Shown here piece after piece: positions 49,679 through 60,399 of a stretch of DNA of 64,000 bases; position 1 is the stretch's first letter, and each line of letters starts with the position of its first letter. The notes beneath the pieces are model-generated. The model searched no databases. It saw nothing but the letters and a program-made list of their open reading frames with translations, and had not been told where the DNA came from. The stretch comes from Schizosaccharomyces osmophilus (Eukaryota > Ascomycota > Schizosaccharomycetes > Schizosaccharomycetales > Schizosaccharomycetaceae), in contig NC_079238.1 of NCBI RefSeq assembly GCF_027921745.1, positions 1,798,001 through 1,862,000 of the forward strand, in the 5' to 3' direction. A program made the translations under genes and the position numbers.

Positions 49679-51639
49679 TTTGTTAGAAGAACTTGCGTTA
49701 TAATGTTATATCTATATCCTTTTTTGTCATAACTATTAAATAATCAATTTGCAAAAACGGTGTAGAACCTTGGTAGCTTGTTAATGATCTTGTAAATTCA
49801 CATTGCCATCGAAGCGCTATTTTATAAAATAATGTTAGACAGTTCCAATAGCAGAGTATGTATTTTTATTGTAATCTTGTCAATTCATTTCGGTGCAGTA
49901 CATCCTACCCTGAGATCGCCAATCAACAGCGAATCGCATATTCAAACGAGTTCCATCTCGTACATTACTTCAATTACCTTTTCACACCTGCCGTACTGCT
50001 TATTACCTTTAGCAAATACAAATGGGGAGAAAGAAGAGGACAGAGAGCCAGTAATAGAATGACCGTTCACTCATCATTGATTTGATCCATTTAATGTGTT
50101 GTTATAAACATATTTTAGTGTTCTTCTGTGCACTGCGAACAGCTGCAGTGTATTATTACTATATATATTTAAAATAAAATGATACATGTTGCTATACTTC
50201 GATTGTAAGTTTTACAGCACGATATATTATACACCTTAATATAATTAATATTGCTATGTTTACGCACTAAAGCACAAAATATTCTTCGGCTAATTATCGC
50301 AAGAAAAGATTGTTTTTCCTTGTATTTGACTTTTCTTTTAGCTCCTTTGATAGACCAAATCTTTATATGGCTGCCATTATAGTATTAGTTTTTCCTGTCT
50401 ATCCCAAATACAAGAGAAAAGCATTTGAAATGGGAGAAACCCCAGTGTTTCTCAGAGTTGAAATGATACTTTTGTTAAGGAGAGAGCTTTCAGCAATTAA
50501 GATTACTCGCATAAAATATCAAAAAATGTGTTGCAAGGATTGGTACATAATCGGTTTAATGAAGTAAACAAGTTTCTTTAGGCTAACTAAATCTATTATA
50601 TGAATATTCCAGCTTTGTATAGCGGTCAGGTAGAAAGCATTTTATATCAAGGGAGACCATAAGAACGTTAATCCCCATACCCAAAACAATCGTTTATTGA
50701 ATTATTCCAACAAAACATGCAATTTTTTACAGCTGAAGACTGGCTTGCGACACAATATACCACAATCTCACCCACAAATGAGGACGGTCAGAACCAAATT
50801 GATCGTATAGCCATGTCCGTAGCACTACTTTTCTGGACGCTCTCAAAGATAAAGGCAATAGGTGCCGCACTAGAATATTTAGATTATCTATATCCATTGA
50901 TTGGAATATGCAGATATTAAGGATCTGCAACTCACTCAATTACCCGAGAATACATATGAAAAGCGAATAAAGATATAGAAAGTACTTCGAAATTGGAAAC
51001 AATATCTTTATTATTTCAACCGAATGATCAGCTTCCAATCAAAAATTGAAAGAGTGAAAGCTTTTATGTAATAAATGGATCAACTGGAACCGGCATTCGT
51101 AGAACTGTACAAAAAACGAATATAGAAATGAGAAGAAATTACTAAATAAAAATTTCTGTTGCAAATCCGCAGACGGTATTATGCTGCTTTCACATTTACG
51201 ACTTGAATATACTGTATGGATCTTCAAGCATATAACTTTATACTACCATTGCCATTGCCATTGCCATAGGCATTGTCGTTGTCGTTGTATGATAAATAGT
51301 AGTTTTGCTTGTTAAAAAGTGTTTCAATACCAAACAGAAATTATTAAGTGGAGCATTGACAAAAAACAGACCTTGTCTAGAATCAATGGTTTGTTTGCAG
51401 AATTTATGCAAAGCATTGATTGCTAACATACTAGCAGAAGTTGCTTTTAGGTTTGTGGTCCACTGATGTTGACATTTAGGTTGCCTGATAATCAACATGG
51501 AAAGCTTATTTATGAGGAGGCTTTTAGAAATTTCCTATGAATAGCGACATTTTTTTTTCTTTAGCGTAATATGTTTTGCACGTAGATATTTCCGAGACCG
51601 GCTGGGTGATTGTTTATTAATGAAAACCAAGAAAAAATT
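49679..51639. other. 2-kb spacer without recognised gene
   Basis: Two ATG-started plus-strand frames of 76 (49832-50062) and 67 codons (50717-50920) are present but match no family I know and have no splice partners; treat as chance. The rest is AT-rich, with simple repeats such as TTGCCA near 51247-51268. Confidence 0.5.
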
Positions 51640-51713
51640 TGGACAAGCCAGAACTCGAATCTGGGACCTCTTCCATGCTAAGGAAGCGTGATAACCATCT
51701 ACACCACATGCCC
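51640..51713 (-). tRNA. tRNA-Ala(AGC), copy 2
   Basis: 74 bases identical to the tRNA-Ala at 48541-48614, while the flanks differ. It is the tRNA gene closest to the 5S repeat array and so a candidate border element. Confidence 0.95.
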
Positions 51714-51982
51714 TATTACAATCATGGTGGTTTTGTATGTATAGATAGATGGTATCAATGTTATCAATTTGCTGCAAATAAAGCGCTGTCTGCCAGTGAA
51801 TGATACCTCTCAAATGCATTCGCTCATGAAAAATGGTTATTACCTCAATATATATATATGTATGTACTGATGTTTGTTATGGTTATTAAAATTTTAAAAT
51901 AATATTGGAGCGAAAAGTTATTCCCTTTACTGACCTGACTCCATACCTGACGAGTAATTAAATAAATTCACAAATTAAAAAT

Positions 51983-52033
51983 CTCGTCTTTACCAAAATA
52001 TCAATCATTTGACGGGAAATCATGCTGATATGC
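51983..52033 (+). repeat. Remnant of a 5S-repeat unit (left edge of array)
   Basis: CTCGTCTTTACC...GGGAAATCATGCTGATATG here matches the inner part of the full unit (about 53561-53612) with a few changes, then jumps straight to the AATTTTCATT unit start, about 0.45 kb further on in the complete unit. It is what is left of an earlier unit after an internal deletion. Confidence 0.75.
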
Positions 52034-52129
52034 AATTTTCATTATTTTTTTTTAAAAAAAAAAAAAAAAAAATTTCATCATTCTTATGATGAAGGAAGAT
52101 GAACGCCATTTCGTATTACTTTGTTTGGA

Positions 52130-52189
52130 TTCAATTCAATTCAATTCAATTCAATTCAATTCAATTCAATTCAATTCAATTCAATTCAA
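52130..52189 (+). repeat. (TTCAA)12 microsatellite
   Basis: Twelve perfect TTCAA copies, just before the 5S gene of unit 1. Confidence 0.95.
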
Positions 52190-52274
52190 TGACAAACGTA
52201 TGTGTAACACAAACCCCGTATACTATTAAAGTAACTTATGAATAGTATAGATAGCTTAAAAAAGATAGAGAGTT

Positions 52275-52393
52275 GTCTACGGCCATACCTAGGCGAAAAC
52301 ACCAGTTCCCGTCCGATCACTGCAGTTAAGCGTCTGAGGGCCTCGTTAGTACTATGGTTGGAGACAACATGGGAATCCGGGGTGCTGTAGGCT
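52275..52393 (+). rRNA. 5S rRNA gene, copy 1
   Basis: 119 bases from GTCTACGGCCATACCTAGGC to GGTGCTGTAGGCT, essentially the fission-yeast 5S sequence, with the internal control region intact and a T9 terminator shortly downstream. Pol III gene; fission-yeast 5S genes are dispersed, not inside the large rDNA repeat. Confidence 0.97.
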
Positions 52394-53814
52394 CCCTCTC
52401 ACTTTTTTTTTTATTTTATTTTCACGTGAGGAGAGTCAGAAGAGGGGAGGAGAGGGGAAAAATACGGAGGTAAGTTTAAATTTTTTTTTTTTTTGCGCAA
52501 AAGAAGAATGGAAAGCTTGAACGGCTTCCCCCTTTCTCTCCATCATAACTAAAATTCCATAACTTTCCATCTCTTATACACTATATACACTATATACACT
52601 ATATACACTGTACTGTCTTTTCTTCCATAATCCCACATGCCCACATGCTTAAAAGAAAACATAAGGTTCTTAAAATTCGTTATCATGCAAACAATCAATT
52701 AGCTATAGAAATGACTTGACAGGTGGGTAGGTGGGTGGGCTTGATTGTATTGTATTGTATCGTATCGTATCGTATCGTATCGTATCGTATCAAAGTATCG
52801 AGTGCTATCAACTTCACGCCCATGGCCGTGCTACGAACGATTAAATCGAACTTCTAACTATATTTCGGTAAAAAACAAACGAACAGGTCCCACAATAAGT
52901 GCAAAATAACCGAGGTTAGTTACGTTTTTAAAAAGATGAATTTACTACTAAGCATCACTTATAGCGTATACGCTTCAAGGCAATAATAGTAAACGCCATT
53001 TGATTGATTTATTTTATATGTCTACATTTGATCCGAAACAGTCAACAAAATGAATATCGACGATTCATTAGTAGAAGCTAAGCTAAATTTTCTACTACTA
53101 TTATTTATTTGTTTATTTTCTTTTCTTTTCTTTCATGTTTTTAACGTATGACATAACAAAGTTTAAGGAATTGATTCTGCCTCCTCCTCCCCAAATGTTA
53201 TTAGTTTGTAATGCAAGTATTATTAGTTGGGAAGATTGATTGGAAAGTGAACCGGCACAGCATGGTACATATAGAGAATATGACTTGCTGCAACTGATGT
53301 CGGAGACAAAGAAAATATGAGTATATGTGTTTTTGGAGGTTACCATTTGGAAAGGTGTAGTTACAAAAAGCCACTTGCAAGTAAATATAATTTATTCCAT
53401 GAATGTGAGTACTTTTTGAAACGAATTTGAAGTTAGCTACTGATAATACGTGCAGCTTTTGTATAGATTTGAACACTACATTTGCTGGTAGTTAGAGAAG
53501 ATATGTACAATCTAGTGAGCTAGCTACCTTAAAACCAAAAAGGCGATTGACACACAAAACTCGTCTTTACCCCAAAATAACCATCATTTGATGGGAAATC
53601 ATGCTGATATGTATTATGTCTTTCCGGCGTTCATTTTTGCGAGCCAAAAGTTACAGATCAGCCTCATATTACAGGTTTTCGAGTTTCTGTTTTCAATTCA
53701 TGTTGCAATGGAAGGATTTCATTGTAAAGTAGCATTTGGAAAAGATTTCTTTTAGTGATTTTGTCTCATGATACCATTCTTACGAGAAGGGACATTAAGC
53801 TTATTGAGTGCAAG

Positions 53815-53931
53815 ATGGACGACGAGCTAGAATTATGTGATAAACATTGTAAAAACGTAGGAGGAGGATATGAGTTATATAAACAGCCAGCCAAGTATGT
53901 GGATGCTCAAGTGAGTTATTTGTTTCGGTAG
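53815..53931 (+). CDS. Short open frame repeated in each unit (38 codons), unlikely gene
   Basis: MDDELELCDKHCKNVGGGYE and on to VSYLFR, open upstream for about 25 more codons without ATG (LVILSHDTILTRRDIKLIEC). The same frame is present unchanged at 55829-55945. A GTGAGT donor-like site lies in it. No family recognised; the repeat's identity alone explains conservation. Confidence 0.15.
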   Translation: MDDELELCDKHCKNVGGGYELYKQPAKYVDAQVSYLFR

Positions 53932-54163
53932 AGGTAGAGGTAGAGGTAGCAACAAAAACTTTACCTTAAAAATTATACATAATGTTTATGCTTTTGTAGT
54001 CAATAAATAAAGAAACAAACGTTACCCGATTCAGTGTTCAGCGTAGCGTGCAGTGGTTTCAATCATTAATTTTCATTATTTTTTTTTAAAAAAAAAAAAA
54101 AAAAAATTTCATCATTCTTATGATGAAGGAAGATGAACGCCATTTCGTATTACTTTGTTTGGA

Positions 54164-54208
54164 TTCAATTCAATTCAATTCAATTCAATTCAATTCAATT
54201 CAATTCAA
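54164..54208 (+). repeat. (TTCAA)9 microsatellite
   Basis: Nine perfect copies in unit 2. Confidence 0.95.
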
Positions 54209-54293
54209 TGACAAACGTATGTGTAACACAAACCCCGTATACTATTAAAGTAACTTATGAATAGTATAGATAGCTTAAAAAAGATAGAGAGTT

Positions 54294-54412
54294 GTCTACG
54301 GCCATACCTAGGCGAAAACACCAGTTCCCGTCCGATCACTGCAGTTAAGCGTCTGAGGGCCTCGTTAGTACTATGGTTGGAGACAACATGGGAATCCGGG
54401 GTGCTGTAGGCT
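54294..54412 (+). rRNA. 5S rRNA gene, copy 2
   Basis: Identical to copy 1 by eye; spacing from copy 1 is 2019 bases. T10 terminator downstream. Confidence 0.97.
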
Positions 54413-56195
54413 CCCTCTCACTTTTTTTTTTATTTTATTTTCACGTGAGGAGAGTCAGAAGAGGGGAGGAGAGGGGAAAAATACGGAGGTAAGTTTAAAT
54501 TTTTTTTTTTTTTGCGCAAAAGAAGAATGGAAAGCTTGAACGGCTTCCCCCTTTCTCTCCATCATAACTAAAATTCCATAACTTTCCATCTCTTATACAC
54601 TATATACACTATATACACTATATACACTGTACTGTCTTTTCTTCCATAATCCCACATGCCCACATGCTTAAAAGAAAACATAAGGTTCTTAAAATTCGTT
54701 ATCATGCAAACAATCAATTAGCTATAGAAATGACTTGACAGGTGGGTAGGTGGGTGGGCTTGATTGTATTGTATTGTATCGTATCGTATCGTATCGTATC
54801 GTATCAAAGTATCGAGTGCTATCAACTTCACGCCCATGGCCGTGCTACGAACGATTAAATCGAACTTCTAACTATATTTCGGTAAAAAACAAACGAACAG
54901 GTCCCACAATAAGTGCAAAATAACCGAGGTTAGTTACGTTTTTAAAAAGATGAATTTACTACTAAGCATCACTTATAGCGTATACGCTTCAAGGCAATAA
55001 TAGTAAACGCCATTTGATTGATTTATTTTATATGTCTACATTTGATCCGAAACAGTCAACAAAATGAATATCGACGATTCATTAGTAGAAGCTAAGCTAA
55101 ATTTTCTACTACTATTATTTATTTGTTTATTTTCTTTTCTTTTCTTTCATGTTTTTAACGTATGACATAACAAAGTTTAAGGAATTGATTCTGCCTCCTC
55201 CTCCCCAAATGTTATTAGTTTGTAATGCAAGTATTATTAGTTGGGAAGATTGATTGGAAAGTGAACCGGCACAGCATGGTACATATAGAGAATATGACTT
55301 GCTGCAACTGATGTCGGAGACAAAGAAAATATGAGTATATGTGTTTTTGGAGGTTACCATTTGGAAAGGTGTAGTTACAAAAAGCCACTTGCAAGTAAAT
55401 ATAATTTATTCCATGAATGTGAGTACTTTTTGAAACGAATTTGAAGTTAGCTACTGATAATACGTGCAGCTTTTGTATAGATTTGAACACTACATTTGCT
55501 GGTAGTTAGAGAAGATATGTACAATCTAGTGAGCTAGCTACCTTAAAACCAAAAAGGCGATTGACACACAAAACTCGTCTTTACCCCAAAATAACCATCA
55601 TTTGATGGGAAATCATGCTGATATGTATTATGTCTTTCCGGCGTTCATTTTTGCGAGCCAAAAGTTACAGATCAGCCTCATATTACAGGTTTTCGAGTTT
55701 CTGTTTTCAATTCATGTTGCAATGGAAGGATTTCATTGTAAAGTAGCATTTGGAAAAGATTTCTTTTAGTGATTTTGTCTCATGATACCATTCTTACGAG
55801 AAGGGACATTAAGCTTATTGAGTGCAAGATGGACGACGAGCTAGAATTATGTGATAAACATTGTAAAAACGTAGGAGGAGGATATGAGTTATATAAACAG
55901 CCAGCCAAGTATGTGGATGCTCAAGTGAGTTATTTGTTTCGGTAGAGGTAGAGGTAGAGGTAGAGGTAGAGGTAGAGGTAGCAACAAAAACTTTACCTTA
56001 AAAATTATACATAATGTTTATGCTTTTGTAGTCAATAAATAAAGAAACAAACGTTACCCGATTCAGTGTTCAGCGTAGCGTGCAGTGGTTTCAATCATTA
56101 ATTTTCATTATTTTTTTTTAAAAAAAAAAAAAAAAAAATTTCATCATTCTTATGATGAAGGAAGATGAACGCCATTTCGTATTACTTTGTTTGGA

Positions 56196-56425
56196 TTCAA
56201 TTCAATTCAATTCAATTCAATTCAATTCAATTCAATTCAATTCAATTCAATTCAATTCAATTCAATTCAATTCAATTCAATTCAATTCAATTCAATTCAA
56301 TTCAATTCAATTCAATTCAATTCAATTCAATTCAATTCAATTCAATTCAATTCAATTCAATTCAATTCAATTCAATTCAATTCAATTCAATTCAATTCAA
56401 TTCAATTCAATTCAATTCAATTCAA
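56196..56425 (+). repeat. (TTCAA)46 expanded microsatellite
   Basis: 46 perfect copies, 230 bp, open in all three plus-strand frames; the apparent NSIQF repeat proteins are artefacts of it. Confidence 0.97.
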
Positions 56426-56510
56426 TGACAAACGTATGTGTAACACAAACCCCGTATACTATTAAAGTAACTTATGAATAGTATAGATAGCTTAAAAAAG
56501 ATAGAGAGTT

Positions 56511-56629
56511 GTCTACGGCCATACCTAGGCGAAAACACCAGTTCCCGTCCGATCACTGCAGTTAAGCGTCTGAGGGCCTCGTTAGTACTATGGTTGGAGA
56601 CAACATGGGAATCCGGGGTGCTGTAGGCT
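56511..56629 (+). rRNA. 5S rRNA gene, copy 3
   Basis: Same 119 bases as copies 1 and 2, inside the truncated unit; spacing to copy 2 is 2217 because of the expanded microsatellite. Confidence 0.97.
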
Positions 56630-56970
56630 CCCTCTCACTTTTTTTTTTTATTTTATTTTCACGTGAGGAGAGTCAGAAGAGGGGAGGAGAGGGGAAAAAT
56701 ACGGAGGTAAGTTTAAATTTTTTTTTTTTTTGCGCAAAAGAAGAATGGAAAGCTTGAACGGCTTCCCCCTTTCTCTCCATCATAACTAAAATTCCATAAC
56801 TTTCCATCTCTTATACACTATATACACTATATACACTATATACACTATATACACTATATACACTATATACACTATATACACTATATACACTATATACACT
56901 GTACTGTCTTTTCTTCCATAATCCCACATGCCCACATGCCCACATGCTTAAAAGAAAACATAAGGTTCTT

Positions 56971-58354
56971 GTAATTCCTTTGAAGTCATTTAATTACAAG
57001 TATCTTTCGTACATCGTTCCAATAACCTATATCTAATTATTTTGTTGATGACTTACTATTCTAAGTTTTCCAATGCAAACAATTTCGGTAATGAGGAGAA
57101 CTACCGACTCCCTTTTTCGGGTTTCATTTTGTATTTTGTATCGACTTTTTACTTAATTTAAAATATTTTAGCAGTATTAACTTTAGTAACCGGTGGATGA
57201 TATATACGATTAAGTCTATAGCCTGTAATGGTCACATCGCTTGTCGATATACCTAGGTACAGACCTTTTTTGATACGTTGTTTCAATGAGTTGAATCAAC
57301 CAACATATACATTGCACTTATTAACCTAAATAGCTTTCACTATAAATGGTCGAGTGAACCAGTTCTAACCAGATCTTGTATTCTTACTGATGATAAATTA
57401 GCCTTTCAAAATTAGCGATTGATTTTCCGTGTTCTTCGGTTTACATTTGCACTTGTCAGTAGCATCCCTGCTTCGAAAACGTTATCACAAATGATGTTCG
57501 CTTAAGAAATCGTTGATGTTTTATGAGTGAACGACGAATGTTATACCTTCCATACTGATGCAAGCATAAATAATGATGCTATTGCCATTTATATAAGGCC
57601 CTGGTAAAATACATTATTATTGTATATTACTTTCGCTTAAGCTTCATCCATAATATCTTTACGTAATGAACATTTGATTTCGAGTGCTGCAAAAAAGGAC
57701 AAGCAAGCAAATACTTGGCTCATAAAGTAACAAAATATAGAGTGCAACCCTCAAAACATCTATCATTGTGTACGATGCAAACAGACGTACAAGTGCTCCA
57801 CTTCTAATGCATAATACTTGTAATTTGGTAGTATATATTCAGTTCTCTACCTCTGATGAGGGAACGAACTTTACAAATAAATGTTCCTGGGGCGTACACA
57901 AAATGATATAAATATTGGCAATAATGATTGGTGTTACCGATCTTGTTTATGATACGCAAAAGATTGGATAAGCTCTTCCAACAAGTAAGAAACTAAAATT
58001 ACTCATTGAATCAATTCAAAAGGTTAAATGTTGTTGCTTTAAACAAACATACTCCGAGTGAGAGCGAAAATGAAAATGTGTTGTAGTGTCCATCTTATTG
58101 TTCGTTTTTTGATTAGTATACATTTTCACCGCTAAGCCAATGGTCATTGTTATATGTATAAAATATAGTACGTTATTATATGTTTTCGTGGATGTACTAA
58201 CAAGTGGACCATCGTTCTCTGTTTAGCGTATAAATCGCCGTTTACTTTCAACAATAACAGACAAAACAACAATTTATTTTTCGGGACAAGAAATAATGAA
58301 AGGTAAAGGGCTATTAAGCCTTACATTGACATCAGTGACTGACTGATCATCCAA
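56971..58354. other. Unique AT-rich DNA between 5S array and second tRNA cluster
   Basis: 1.4 kb with no open frame worth note, no tRNA, and no visible copy of the array. By position it would be inner repeat or unique pericentromeric DNA. Confidence 0.5.
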
Positions 58355-58427
58355 GTCGCAATGGTGTAGTTGGGAGCATGACAGACTGAAGATCTGTTGG
58401 TCACTGGTTCGATCCCGGTTTGTGACA
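58355..58427 (+). tRNA. tRNA-Phe(GAA)
   Basis: 73 bases starting GTCGCAATGGTGTAGTTGGG; anticodon stem ACAGA / TCTGT around CTGAAGA; acceptor GTCGCAA / TTGTGAC-type pairing plus A73. T-rich terminator follows. Confidence 0.95.
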
Positions 58428-58852
58428 AATTTTTTCTTTTTTTTTTTTTCATCACATTGAGCTGAACAATACTTTGCTCTTGCTCATGTTGTATTGGAGT
58501 CATCGTCCGGTGATTAAGTAAAGTGATGAAACCGACTACTTGAGGCAAACCCAGTTCAACGACCGGGAAGAAAAAGCTAATCAAAAAGGTTAAAAGATAT
58601 TGGAATTAGGAAAAGTTGTGCATTTCAACTTAATTATCGAGAAACTAAATCGAAAATGATTAGAGCATTCATTTGACGGGGAAAACTTCAGAAACCTAAT
58701 ATAGATTCCTGATATTTCCTTCTTATGTATTATATTTTTGATTTTTTTCCGCTTTTCTAATCCTATTTTATATTTAGCATCATGAATCAAACAAAGAATA
58801 TAATCACACAAAATCACGATACTTTTCAGATAAATATAAAAAAGGATAATTA
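58428..58852. other. Spacer between tRNA-Phe and tRNA-Glu
   Basis: AT-rich; no gene recognised. Confidence 0.5.
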
Positions 58853-58924
58853 TTCCGTCAGGGGGAATCGAACCCCCGCCGCATCGGTGAGAGCGATGAA
58901 TCCTAGCCACTGGACCATGACGGA
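58853..58924 (-). tRNA. tRNA-Glu(CTC)
   Basis: 72 bases: acceptor TCCGTCA / TGACGGA, A73, anticodon stem CATCG / CGATG around CTCTCAC, T-arm GGGGGTTCGATTCCCCC. Confidence 0.95.
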
Positions 58925-59433
58925 TTTCTTACAATCCAGATGTAAGAAGAAACTTACAATTGGCAAACATAATTATCTGATCGAAATTAAGTTGATTCAT
59001 GCACGAAGAGTTAATATGTAGTAGATAGATACATTCCTGGTGGTAACCGAAATGAAAAAAATGGTTTCTGGTCTTTACAATAAATTTCATCAAATTTAAT
59101 ATAACTTTTTTATTTTATTTTATTTTATTCTACTAACTTTGCTCCATGCAGAAAGCAATCCCATCTAGAACTTCGTATCGTCCATCAAAGATTATAATAA
59201 AAAGGTATGCGTAAATAGAAACAAGTAGCGATGCAAAAAAAAAAAAAAAGAAACAGAAACCGTAGAGACAATTAAACAACAAGAGGTCAGTAAAAGAGTA
59301 GTAGAACTTGTAAGAATATAGAATCAAAGTTTTTTACTGACCAAGTAATTTTGCAACAATATCATTTGAAAATGACAATGAAAATGAATGAAGAAAATCA
59401 AATATGGAAAGAGAAAAAGAAAAAGAAAAATTT
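58925..59433. other. Spacer between tRNA-Glu and tRNA-Leu
   Basis: AT-rich with TTTTA pentamers near 59106-59130 and GAAAAA runs. No gene. Confidence 0.5.
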
Positions 59434-59542
59434 TGACCAGTGAGGGATTCGAACCCTCGCATCTTTCGATATAGCAAGACTTGATTGAACAGTCCAAGTT
59501 TTCACTTGAGTGCTACGCCATAGACCGCTCGGCCAACTGGCC
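59434..59542 (-). tRNA. tRNA-Leu(CAA) with intron
   Basis: 109 bases: acceptor GGCCAGT / ACTGGTC plus A73, anticodon stem TAGCA / TGCTA, anticodon CAA; an insert of about 27 bases after position 37 contains CTTG complementary to the anticodon, as in known Leu(CAA) introns. Long variable arm and GAGGGTTCGAATCCCTC T-arm. Confidence 0.92.
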
Positions 59543-60315
59543 ATTGGATGACTACTCTTTACTTAAAAAATATATCAACGACTTTTTACCTTTTTATTTT
59601 TGTTTTTAATTTTTTTGGGGGACTATCTCATATCTTACCTGCGATCATCCAATGCAACAACCCATCAACCACCTACCACCTACCACCTGCTAAATACTGT
59701 TACTTTCTTTCTGCCTTTCGTAACGTACTTATCAAATAGAAACGAATTTTTACAATATGAATTGATTTTTTATTCGTCGGTTCCTCCTTCTTAAAAATAA
59801 AATAAAACAATTGTAACAATTGTTATAAAACAAAAAAAAAAAAGAAATGGTAGAAAAAAAAAACGAAAAAAATGAATTTCTTCTTGCATACGATGGTGAT
59901 TCTGCTTTATTTTTTTCTATCTTTTTTTTTTTTCACCAGTTGACTGATGATGATAGCTCATAGATAACACAGCATAGAAAACAGCTACAGCTATTATGAC
60001 TATACTATCGCTCGAAAAAAAATCCTGTTCCTCATTTCTTCTACTGTATTTACATACAATCACTGCAAAGCTTTAACAATCAGTGACAGTGCAAGTATTA
60101 TGGGAACTTACTTACATAGATGCAAAGAAAAGAAAATTCTGTAAAAGTAACAGCAACAACGATTTAAGAAGATAGGTATGAAGACTACACTAAACTCGAA
60201 TTATTTTGATTTTAATTTTCATTTTAATTTTTATCCGTAATTATCAATAATGAAAAAGAGCTTCGCAAAATTAGATAGTAGTGAATATATTTTTAATGGT
60301 AAGCATCATAACAAG
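59543..60315. other. Spacer between tRNA-Leu and tRNA-Lys
   Basis: 0.8 kb, very AT-rich with poly-A/T tracts and CCACCTA repeats near 59670-59690. No gene. Confidence 0.5.
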
Positions 60316-60399
60316 TCCCGGGTAGCTCAATCGGTTTAGAGCGTCTGACTCTTATGAAAGGTCATCAGAAGGTTGCGAGTTCGAGTCTCGCCTTGGGAG
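60316..60399 (+). tRNA. tRNA-Lys(CTT) with short intron
   Basis: 84 bases: acceptor TCCCGGG / CTTGGGA, G73, anticodon stem TCTGA / TCAGA, anticodon CTT, 9-base intron (about TGAAAGGTC) after position 37; T-arm GCGAGTTCGAGTCTCGC. Innermost tRNA gene of the window. Confidence 0.92.

Larger units (their letters stand above)
52034..54067 (+). repeat. 5S-associated tandem repeat, unit 1 (about 2.03 kb)
   Basis: Order in the unit: AATTTTCATTATT with a T9/A19 tract; TTCATCAT/ATGATGAA hairpin; (TTCAA)12 at 52130-52189; 5S rRNA gene; GAGAGGGGA purine run; (TATACACTA)4; GTATC pentamers; about 1 kb of unique-looking DNA; GAGGTA hexamers (3); end. Unit 2 is almost the same base for base, apart from microsatellite lengths. 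Matches the 5S-rDNA-associated repeats described for octosporus-clade pericentromeres. Confidence 0.92.
54068..56099 (+). repeat. 5S-associated tandem repeat, unit 2 (about 2.03 kb)
   Basis: Near-perfect copy of unit 1 in the same orientation. Differences seen are in simple repeats: (TTCAA)9 instead of 12, fewer GTATC, and five rather than three GAGGTA copies. A minus-strand 91-codon frame (55215-55490, same as 53201-53476) is carried along and is not convincing as a gene. Confidence 0.92.
56100..56970 (+). repeat. 5S-associated tandem repeat, unit 3, truncated
   Basis: Starts like units 1 and 2, contains a hugely expanded (TTCAA)46, a 5S gene, (TATACACTA)10 in place of 4, and CCCACATG three times in place of two; similarity stops after TAAGGTTCTT at 56970. 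It marks the right end of the array. Confidence 0.92.

Noticed and set aside
49832-50920. 76- and 67-codon ATG frames in the tRNA-rich spacer
   Set aside because: No family, no splice partners, and in a region otherwise free of genes.
56152-56481. Proteins made of NSIQF repeats in three frames
   Set aside because: Direct translation of the TTCAA microsatellite, open in all three plus-strand frames.
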